A stretch of 7,127 nucleotides of DNA, taken from NCBI GenBank assembly GCA_964639665.1, contig CAZXEU010000201.1, positions 1 through 7,127 on the forward strand, in the 5' to 3' direction. Origin of the DNA: CAZXEU01 sp964639665. Its GTDB lineage: Bacteria; Bacteroidota; Rhodothermia; Rhodothermales; Bin80. Below are positions 1-5,580 of this stretch, piece by piece. A program made the translations under genes and the position numbers. The notes under the pieces were generated by a model. That model worked only from the letters and a program-made list of their open reading frames with translations, had not been told where the DNA came from and ran no database searches. Position 1 is the first letter of the stretch; each line of letters starts with the position of its first letter.

Positions 1-177
1 AACCTGTTCCGGGGCCGCTGCCCGCCAGCGGGCGAGCACGGAAGCGTCTATCGGGCTGCGGGAGACCAACGCCGGACCTGTTCCTGCTTCGCCGGCACTG
101 CCGATGGCCACGCCGGGCGCGGCAGCGTCAAGTCCCAGGGAAGCGAAGATCTCCCCGGCGGCCGGAGAAAGCGCCAT
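1..177 (-). CDS. Aldehyde dehydrogenase, ALDH7-like (N-terminal 59 aa, runs off left edge)
   Basis: This reading frame starts with ATG at 177 (minus strand) and stays open to base 1, so only the first 59 residues are visible. They read like the N-terminus of ALDH7-type enzymes (alpha-aminoadipic semialdehyde / L-piperidine-6-carboxylate dehydrogenases): a short helix with the pattern LGL, a Gly-rich stretch, then LVSRSPIDASVLARWRAA, matching the family's usual 'SPIDGS.LA.V..A' strand that precedes the Rossmann domain. The usual Gly after PID is Ala here. NAD-binding and catalytic Cys/Glu residues would lie outside the window, so activity cannot be judged. Enzymes of this group oxidise aldehydes in lysine or pipecolate breakdown; the substrate here is unknown. 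The start lies 4 bp after the rpsA stop, with AGGA overlapping that TAG stop as a weak ribosome binding site at very short spacing. The family call is from recalled motif similarity only; another ALDH subfamily is possible. Confidence 0.62.
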   Translation of the reverse strand, partial: MALSPAAGEIFASLGLDAAAPGVAIGSAGEAGTGPALVSRSPIDASVLARWRAAAPEQV

Positions 178-181
178 GATC

Positions 182-2446
182 CTACTTGGAGGCCTTCTCT
201 ATGCGCTCCGTTTCGGCCATCTGGTCCCGAAGCTGGGCCAATCCGCTCAGCTCTCCGAGCGTGGTGGGGCCGGATGCGGTCTTTTCCCGCTTCTTGTAGT
301 CCTTCAGCGCTTCTTCCTCCTGGTGGCGAACCTGCTGCTTCTGCATCTTCTCGGCCATCCGCTTCATCCGCGCTTCCTGGCGCTCCTTCGCCATTTCGCT
401 CATGACGATCTCCTTCTGGTTCACGTCAATGCGGATCACGCGAAGCTCAAGCTCATCGCCCTCCCGGTAGGACCGGAACACGTTGGGTCGCCCGTTGCGC
501 AATTCGCCGACCGGGACGAAGGCCTCAACTTCGAGCGGAAGCTCGACGTGCAACCCCTTCTCGTCGACCGAGATGACCTTGGCCTTGTGGTCGCTGCCTT
601 CCTCGTAGACGGCGGCCAGCCCCGTCCAGGGATTGGTCTCGATCTGCTTGTGCCCGAGCGAGATGCGCTGCCGGGACTCGTCGATTTCCAGTATGACCAC
701 GGACAGCTCCTGCCTCTTGCGCACGAGCTCTCCGGGATGGCGAATCTTCCGGGTCCAGGACAGGTCCGAGACATGGACCAGTCCGTCGATACCCGGCTCG
801 ATCTCCACGAATACGCCGAAGGTCGTGATGTTGCGCACGGTTCCGCGCAGAACGGTCCCGGGAGGATAACGCTCCGCGATGCCGTCCCACGGGTTCTTCT
901 CGAACTGCTTCATGCCGAGGGAAATCTTCTTGCCCTCGTGGTCGATGTTGAGAATCGCAACCTTCACGATCTGGCCGAGTGACACCTTCTGGGAGGGATG
1001 GCGAATGTGGTCCGTCCAGCTCATCTCGGATATGTGGACGAGGCCCTCAATGCCTTTCTCAAGCTCCACGAACGTGCCGTAATCGGTGATGGAGACCACC
1101 TTGCCTTCGACCATGTCGCCCTTCGAATACCGCTCCTGGATATTCTCCCAGGGATGCGGCTGGAGCTGCTTCAGCCCCAGCGAGATGCGCTGTCGCTGCC
1201 GGTCGTAGTCGAGGACGACCACCTTGACCTTCTCGTCCAGTGAGAGAATTTCCGACGGGTGCGTGACGCGTCCCCAGGACAGGTCCGTTATGTGCAGCAG
1301 GCCATCGACGCCTCCCAGGTCGATGAAGACCCCGAAGTCCGTGATGTTCTTTACCATGCCCTCCAATACCTGCCCGGGCTCCATGGTAGCCAGAATGCTC
1401 TCCCTCTGGGAGGCAAGTTCCTTCTGGATGAGCGCCTTGTGGGAGACGACCACGTTCTCATTCGAAGCATTGATCTTGACGATCTTGAATTCCATGCGCC
1501 GGTCGATGTAGGCGTCAAAGTCCCGCACGGGACGCACGTCCACCTGCGACCCCGGCAGGAAGGCCTCCAGGCCGTCCAGCAGCTCCACGATCATGCCACC
1601 CTTGATGCGCCGCAATACGGTGCCTTCCAGGACCAGTTCGTTTTCGAATACGGATTCGATATACTGCCAGCGCCGCACCTTGTCGGCCTTCGTCTTGGAG
1701 AGCACCAGCTGGCCGTGGTAGTCCTCGATGCGCTCCAGGTAGACTTCCACCTCGGCGCCAATTTCAAGCTCGGCGGTGAACTCGTTCTTGGCCACCACGC
1801 CGTCGCTCTTGAAGCCGATGTCGATGACGACATCCTTGTCCCCTACCGCGACGACCCTGCCGGGCACGATTTCGTGCTCGGAAACGGCCGTGAGCGTGCT
1901 CTCGATGAGCGTCATCAACTCGCTTCGGGAAGGCCCTTCGCTCTCCGGCTCCGCGCGATCCCGCTCCAGGTCTTCGAGTCGCACCACCGTGCCGGTTATC
2001 TCACCGGTGAATCCTACCGATTCCGCGGCAGCATCCGCCGGATCCGCTTCCGGTTCGGCTTGCTGCTCCTCTGCAGGCTCCTCGCCTGCCGCTGCGGGCA
2101 GTGCTTCCGCGCCGTCCTGCGCCTCCGCCGCGGGAGAATCCTCCGGTTCGTCTTCGCTGGCCTCCGCCTCCACTGCGGGTGCAGCCTCCGGCTCTTCCAC
2201 GCTGCTTTCGGCCTCGGCCGCGCCCTCCGGCGCTTCGAACCCGTCTACTGACTCCGCAGCCTCCGCCTCTACGGCACTGCCCTCTGCATCCGCTTGTGGC
2301 TCAGGTATATGCTCTGCCTGCGGCTCGGCATCCTCGCTTTCGCCAGGCGCCGCGCTGGCCATTTGATGCAGCGCCTGGTCTGTATCCAATTCTGTACTGT
2401 CGCTATCTGTTGCTGTTGGTTGATTCGCTATGGATTGGTCGGACAT
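182..2446 (-). CDS. rpsA: 30S ribosomal protein S1, six S1 domains with long acidic N-terminal extension
   Basis: S1 binds mRNA on the 30S subunit and helps unfold and load messages for initiation. The 754-residue protein holds six S1 (OB-fold) domains at about residues 194-251, 271-337, 358-426, 443-512, 528-600 and 616-683. Domains 3-5 carry the clearest motif (G.V..IT.FG.FV.L..G..GL.H.S..SW) and are joined by HPWENI, NPWDGI and NPWTGL linkers. Domains 1-2 are the divergent ribosome-anchoring type. Residues 1-175 are a disordered-looking Ala/Glu/Pro-rich acidic extension, and residues 684-754 form a charged tail containing TTLGEL. This makes it much longer than the roughly 557-residue E. 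coli S1. I chose ATG at 2446 (MSDQSIANQ) over an in-frame TTG at 2494, because the latter would add 16 Arg-rich residues to an acidic end. No good Shine-Dalgarno precedes it (TTCTTTTCACCAT). It follows cmk on the same strand, a widespread pairing, and is closely followed by an aldehyde dehydrogenase gene. Confidence 0.95.
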   Translation of the reverse strand: MSDQSIANQPTATDSDSTELDTDQALHQMASAAPGESEDAEPQAEHIPEPQADAEGSAVEAEAAESVDGFEAPEGAAEAESSVEEPEAAPAVEAEASEDEPEDSPAAEAQDGAEALPAAAGEEPAEEQQAEPEADPADAAAESVGFTGEITGTVVRLEDLERDRAEPESEGPSRSELMTLIESTLTAVSEHEIVPGRVVAVGDKDVVIDIGFKSDGVVAKNEFTAELEIGAEVEVYLERIEDYHGQLVLSKTKADKVRRWQYIESVFENELVLEGTVLRRIKGGMIVELLDGLEAFLPGSQVDVRPVRDFDAYIDRRMEFKIVKINASNENVVVSHKALIQKELASQRESILATMEPGQVLEGMVKNITDFGVFIDLGGVDGLLHITDLSWGRVTHPSEILSLDEKVKVVVLDYDRQRQRISLGLKQLQPHPWENIQERYSKGDMVEGKVVSITDYGTFVELEKGIEGLVHISEMSWTDHIRHPSQKVSLGQIVKVAILNIDHEGKKISLGMKQFEKNPWDGIAERYPPGTVLRGTVRNITTFGVFVEIEPGIDGLVHVSDLSWTRKIRHPGELVRKRQELSVVILEIDESRQRISLGHKQIETNPWTGLAAVYEEGSDHKAKVISVDEKGLHVELPLEVEAFVPVGELRNGRPNVFRSYREGDELELRVIRIDVNQKEIVMSEMAKERQEARMKRMAEKMQKQQVRHQEEEALKDYKKREKTASGPTTLGELSGLAQLRDQMAETERIEKASK

Positions 2447-2517
2447 ATGGTGAAAAGAACGCGTAGAACGAGCCCCACGTACCGTCTCCCCCAACGGCCG
2501 GGCCCGGGTCTAGGGTT

Positions 2518-2525
2518 AAAAGGTA
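2518..2525 (-). promoter_or_regulatory. Candidate rpsA promoter -7 element (Bacteroidota-like)
   Basis: On the minus strand the AT-rich patch in the cmk-rpsA gap reads TTATACCTTTTAACCC. The octamer TACCTTTT matches the Bacteroidota primary-sigma -7 consensus TAnnTTTG at five of six fixed positions. It lies about 70 bases before the rpsA ATG, giving a leader of roughly 60 bases. I see no TTG-type -33 element at the expected distance upstream, where the sequence is GC-rich. This is weak, motif-only evidence and depends on the organism being a Bacteroidota relative. Confidence 0.25.
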
Positions 2526-2543
2526 TAAGGCCGCGCGGCCGGG

Positions 2544-2568
2544 GGATACCGTGCTTAATGCACGTACC
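2544..2568 (-). promoter_or_regulatory. Small stem-loop between cmk and rpsA
   Basis: An inverted repeat with arms CGTGC and GCACG around a 5-base AT-only loop (TTAAT on the plus strand) extends, past two single-base bulges, by TA/TA and GG/CC pairs, for nine pairs in total. It lies 18 bases after the cmk stop and about 20 bases upstream of the candidate rpsA promoter. On the minus strand no T-run follows it, so it is not a classical intrinsic terminator; it could be an mRNA 3'-end stabiliser, an operator or chance. Confidence 0.25.
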
Positions 2569-2585
2569 GCACGGAGATAGACCAT

Positions 2586-3311
2586 TTATACATCCCGAGA
2601 CAAGGTGCGTTCCTTTACAAGTGACACGACAAAGTCCACCTGTTCTTCAATGGACTTGCCGGCCGTATCGAGCTCAACGGCATCGTCGGCGCGCACGAGG
2701 GGCGAAATCGTGCGCTCCCGGTCTCTCCGGTCGCGTGCCTCGATCTCGCGCAGCACGGCGGCGAAGCTCGCCTGCCTGCCTGCCGCGTCCAGCTCCGAGT
2801 GACGGCGCCTGGCCCGCACCTCGGCAGGAGCCGTGAGGAATATCTTGAGTTCGGCATCCGGAAAGACTTTCGTGCCGATGTCGCGCCCGTCGACGACCAG
2901 GCCGGGATTGTAGCGGTGCTGCCTGCCCAGCTTCCTCTGCTGCGCTACCATGCGCTTCCGGACGATGGGAAGCGTGGCCACCTCGCTGGCCATCTGCGCG
3001 ACCTCCGGCAATCCCACTTCGCTCGAAACATCCTCCCCGTTCAGAAAAATGCGCGCATCACGTTTGCCGCATTCCATGACAATGGCGTCGGCATTCAGCA
3101 CATGCTCGGCGTTTTCCGCCGTGGACGCCAGGCCGCGGCGCAGAAAGGCCAGCCCCACGGCGCGGTAGAACGCCCCTGAATGCAACAGAAAATAGCCGAG
3201 GCAGTGCGCGACGCCCCTGGCCGTCGTGCTCTTGCCGGATCCGGCAGGCCCATCAATCGCTACAATCACGAAGGGCTTCGATTTATTCGGCCCCAATATA
3301 CGGCGCCACAT
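2586..3311 (-). CDS. cmk: Cytidylate kinase (CMP/dCMP kinase)
   Basis: Cytoplasmic NMP kinase that phosphorylates CMP and dCMP with ATP, recycling cytidine nucleotides from RNA turnover. Visible in the 241-residue frame are the P-loop GPAGSGKST (21-29), the CMP-binding motif HSGAFYRA (44-51), the core DGRDIGTKVFPDAELKIFLTA (split here: DGRDIGT at 141-147, VFPDAELKIFLTA at 149-161), the Arg-rich lid RARRRHSEL (166-174) and RDRRDRERTISPL (193-205). R143 and D144 correspond to the CMP-binding Arg-Asp pair of E. coli Cmk. The residue before Ser-Gly in the CMP motif is normally Asp but is His here (codon CAT). The start is uncertain: ATG at 3311 gives an extra segment before the conserved VAIDGPAGSGKST, while an in-frame GTG at 3269 gives 227 residues, nearer the family start, with a weak GAAG six bases upstream. 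The gene ends with TAA 139 bp before rpsA and diverges from the RNA methyltransferase gene. Confidence 0.95.
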   Translation of the reverse strand: MWRRILGPNKSKPFVIVAIDGPAGSGKSTTARGVAHCLGYFLLHSGAFYRAVGLAFLRRGLASTAENAEHVLNADAIVMECGKRDARIFLNGEDVSSEVGLPEVAQMASEVATLPIVRKRMVAQQRKLGRQHRYNPGLVVDGRDIGTKVFPDAELKIFLTAPAEVRARRRHSELDAAGRQASFAAVLREIEARDRRDRERTISPLVRADDAVELDTAGKSIEEQVDFVVSLVKERTLSRDV

Positions 3312-3870
3312 GAGGAAACTTGGTCACGAAGAAATCGAGCGCCTCGCCGGCTCGCAGCTGGCGAGCGCAGCCGCGCACCCCGTCACGGCAATCCTTGACA
3401 ACATCCGCTCGCTCTACAATGTGGGATCCATTTTCCGCACCTCCGATGCCGCCCGGATCGAGAAGCTGTACCTGACGGGCATCACGGGAACACCCACCAA
3501 CCGGAAGTTGCACAAGACCGCCCTCGGAGCGCAGGATGCCGTTCCCTGGGCCTACGAAAAGGATGCGCTGCCGCTTGCGCAGCGCCTGCGGTCGGAGGGC
3601 TACCGGCTGGCCGTACTCGAAATAACCGACAGCCCGGCCGACATCCGGCGCCTGGATGCCGATGCATTCCCGCTGTGCCTGATCGTAGGCAACGAAGTCA
3701 CGGGAGTAGCGGACAGCCTGGTACAGCTGGCAGATCTCGCTTTGGAGATACCGCAATTCGGGATGAAGCATTCGCTCAACGTCTCCGTAGCCTTCGGCAT
3801 CGCCGTCTTCGACCTGGTGCGGCGCTACAGGGAGCTGCAGACCGGCGCCGCACCGGCCGAACCCCTGTAG
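3310..3870 (+). CDS. SpoU/TrmH-family (SPOUT) RNA 2'-O-methyltransferase
   Basis: A 186-residue SPOUT methyltransferase that likely moves a methyl group from S-adenosylmethionine to a ribose 2'-OH in tRNA or rRNA. All three SpoU motifs are present: motif 1 NIRSLYNVGSIFRTSDA (31-47) with the catalytic-type Asn and Arg, motif 2 LIVGNEVTGV (124-133) and motif 3 LEIPQFGMKHSLNVSVAFGI (145-164), which builds the trefoil knot that holds the cofactor. There is no separate N-terminal substrate-binding domain such as that of RlmB, so the target cannot be named. The start MRKLGHEEIERL resembles the start of single-domain Bacteroidota homologues as I recall them; the same frame is open further upstream but that part is antisense to cmk. 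No Shine-Dalgarno is visible. Its start codon overlaps the longer candidate start of cmk on the opposite strand. The last ten or so residues (Ala/Pro-rich) are unlikely to be part of the fold. Confidence 0.92.
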   Translation: MRKLGHEEIERLAGSQLASAAAHPVTAILDNIRSLYNVGSIFRTSDAARIEKLYLTGITGTPTNRKLHKTALGAQDAVPWAYEKDALPLAQRLRSEGYRLAVLEITDSPADIRRLDADAFPLCLIVGNEVTGVADSLVQLADLALEIPQFGMKHSLNVSVAFGIAVFDLVRRYRELQTGAAPAEPL

Positions 3871-3938
3871 CGCATCCGGCGAGCAGTGCTGCACGCACAT
3901 GCCAGGTGTCGGCCCGCATCCGTTGGCATCCTGGACCG

Positions 3939-3945
3939 TATTTTG
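3939..3945 (+). promoter_or_regulatory. Weak candidate promoter element upstream of mutA
   Basis: The 96-bp gap between the methyltransferase stop and the mutA ATG is GC-rich apart from TATTTTG, which is one base shorter than the Bacteroidota -7 consensus TAnnTTTG. It lies 21 bases before the ATG. A TTG at 3923-3925 is too close to serve as a standard -33 element. Transcription could equally read through from the methyltransferase gene. An ATGCCA/TGGCAT inverted repeat (3899-3904 and 3924-3929) also lies in this gap, with a 19-base loop, and is probably chance. Confidence 0.18.
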
Positions 3946-3966
3946 ACGCGTAACTGCGGCCGCCAG

Positions 3967-5580
3967 ATGATTGCTGCCCCCTATTCCCTTCGGGACCATT
4001 TTCCTCCGGCTACGACGGCGGATTGGCTTGCCGCCGCCCGGCAGGCTGCCGGCAGCGCCGAAAAGCTGGACTGGGACTGCGACGGCCTGGTGGTCAGGCC
4101 CCTCTACCGGGCAGCGGACGTTAAGACCGCTCCGGATACGGGCATCACGGGCGGCTGGGACATCTGTGAGCGGATAGACGCAGAGGACGCGGCGGCGGCC
4201 CGCGCGGCCACCATGGAAGCGCTCGAGGGCGGCGCGCAGGCCCTCGCCTTTGGCTGCCGGCACAGTCCGGCGCGCGCCGATCTGGAAGCCCTCCTTCGCA
4301 TCCCAATAGCGCGCGGCGCGGCCGTGCACTGGGAAGGGCCTTCGGACGGTGTGCGGGACAGCTTGCTCACGTGCACCCCGGGAGGAGCAGATCTGCGCGG
4401 ATCCCTGGTATCGGAGCCTGTTACGTGCCGGCTGCGCGGGAGCCGGAGTACGGGCTACGACCGCCTTGCTGCCCTGGCGGAGCAAGGCGGCACGCCGGGT
4501 TATCGCATTCTGGGGATCGATGTCGCTGCCTTCCACGAGAGCGGTGCCGGCGCCCGGCAGGAGCTCGCGCTGGCGCTCGCGGCCGCCCGCGAGCTGCTGA
4601 CGCAGCTTGCGGATCGGGGCGTGGGCGCGGCGTGCACTGCAGGGGCCATTTCCTTCCGGGTGGCCATTGGACCGTCGTTTTTCCCGGAAATCGCCAAGCT
4701 GCGGGCACTCAGGCTCCTCGCACGGCAGCTGTTCAACGCCAGCGGCGCAGCGGAGGCGGCGGTGGACGTGTTCGCCGTTGCCTCAACGTACTGGCATGCA
4801 GGCATGGACCCCCGTTTCAATCTCGTTCGGGCCACGGCACAGGCCATCGCTGCCGTCATCGGAGGATGCGACACGCTGCTCGTGCCGCCGATTGCCGGGC
4901 TGGGCGCCCGCTCCAGTCGGCAGCTGCAGCTCATGCTGGCGCACGAGGCGCACCTCGGCCGGGTAGCTGACGCCGCGGCCGGATCCTACTTCATTGAACA
5001 CCTAACCGACCGGCTGGCCCGGGCGGCCTGGGACCGTTTTCGACAGATCGAATCGCGGGGAGGGCTCCTCGAGATCGAGCGCTCCGGGGCGCTGGAAGCG
5101 GCGCTCGGCCGGGCCCTCAAGAAGCGCGAGAAGCAGTACCGGAGCGCCAGCCGCATCATGGTCGGCGTGAATGCATACACGAGCTCAGGCAGTGCACCGG
5201 AAGCAGTTCGCGGCGCGGGGCCTGCCGCCCCCTTTGAGGCCCTGAGGCGGCGCACGAAGGACAGGCCGCCGAGGGCCGTGCTGCTGCGCGGTGGGAGCGG
5301 CCGCCTGAGGCGCCTTGCACAGGATGTGCTTGCAACCGCGGGCATTGCCTGCAGCGAGGAAGAATCGGACGGCGCATCCGGAATCCCGGACATGGTCGTG
5401 GCCATCCTGCCCGAGCACGATATGGCCAGGCTCTCTCGCGAGCAGCCCCACCCGGTGGTCGCCGTTGCGGAAGAAGGGCCGCACGCGCCCATTGCGGGCT
5501 CTGCCGCGTGCCTCTACCCCGGCATGGACATTCCGGCTGTCCTAGGAGATCTCCTTGACACGATCGGGTACGCACCATGA
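3967..5580 (+). CDS. mutA: Methylmalonyl-CoA mutase small (beta) subunit
   Basis: Non-catalytic partner of the AdoCbl-dependent mutase MutAB, required for the heterodimer but itself lacking B12. The 537-residue protein has a mutase-like TIM barrel (about 45-405): TGGWDICERIDAEDAAAARA near the barrel start, YWHAGMDPRFNLVRATAQ (275-292) and DAAAGSYFIEHLTDRLARAAWD (start 335), the last followed by GGLLEIE and by VGVNAY (399-404). A degenerate cobalamin-domain fold follows (about 434-537); the B12-binding DxHxxG motif is absent, as is normal for this subunit, and no active-site YHM motif occurs. It is shorter than the 638-residue Propionibacterium MutA, mostly through compact linkers. I chose ATG at 3967 because an earlier in-frame ATG at 3886 adds 27 Cys/Arg/His-rich residues unlike the family; neither has a Shine-Dalgarno. 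The TGA stop overlaps the mutB ATG as ATGA, indicating translational coupling and equal subunit supply. Confidence 0.9.
   Translation: MIAAPYSLRDHFPPATTADWLAAARQAAGSAEKLDWDCDGLVVRPLYRAADVKTAPDTGITGGWDICERIDAEDAAAARAATMEALEGGAQALAFGCRHSPARADLEALLRIPIARGAAVHWEGPSDGVRDSLLTCTPGGADLRGSLVSEPVTCRLRGSRSTGYDRLAALAEQGGTPGYRILGIDVAAFHESGAGARQELALALAAARELLTQLADRGVGAACTAGAISFRVAIGPSFFPEIAKLRALRLLARQLFNASGAAEAAVDVFAVASTYWHAGMDPRFNLVRATAQAIAAVIGGCDTLLVPPIAGLGARSSRQLQLMLAHEAHLGRVADAAAGSYFIEHLTDRLARAAWDRFRQIESRGGLLEIERSGALEAALGRALKKREKQYRSASRIMVGVNAYTSSGSAPEAVRGAGPAAPFEALRRRTKDRPPRAVLLRGGSGRLRRLAQDVLATAGIACSEEESDGASGIPDMVVAILPEHDMARLSREQPHPVVAVAEEGPHAPIAGSAACLYPGMDIPAVLGDLLDTIGYAP

Noticed and set aside
104..982. 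Open reading frame of 292 codons on the plus strand
   Set aside because: It is antisense to rpsA; the frame is open because of codon bias on the opposite strand, and its Leu/His/Arg-rich translation shows no family motif.
1259..2366. Two plus-strand frames (1259-2251 and 1776-2366), the second a Ser/Ala-rich protein-like sequence
   Set aside because: Both lie opposite rpsA, and the Ser/Ala-rich one is simply the complement of the Ala/Glu-rich extension of S1.
2447..2494. TTG at 2494 as the rpsA start
   Set aside because: It would add 16 mostly basic residues to an acidic N-terminus; ATG at 2446 gives a natural start.
2529..2540. GGCCGCGCGGCC as an intrinsic terminator of cmk
   Set aside because: As a hairpin it has only four stem pairs around a four-base loop, and the following minus-strand bases are interrupted T rather than a run.
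3880..3895. GCAG/CTGC repeat after the methyltransferase stop as a terminator
   Set aside because: The arms are too short, the loop is one base, and no T-run follows.
3886..3966. Earlier ATG at 3886 as the mutA start
   Set aside because: The added 27 residues are Cys/Arg/His-rich and unlike MutA N-termini; the region is better read as intergenic.
3283..4536. Minus-strand frame of 417 codons across the methyltransferase and mutA
   Set aside because: It is antisense to two well-supported genes and spans their intergenic gap; its translation is Arg/Gly-rich without recognisable domains.
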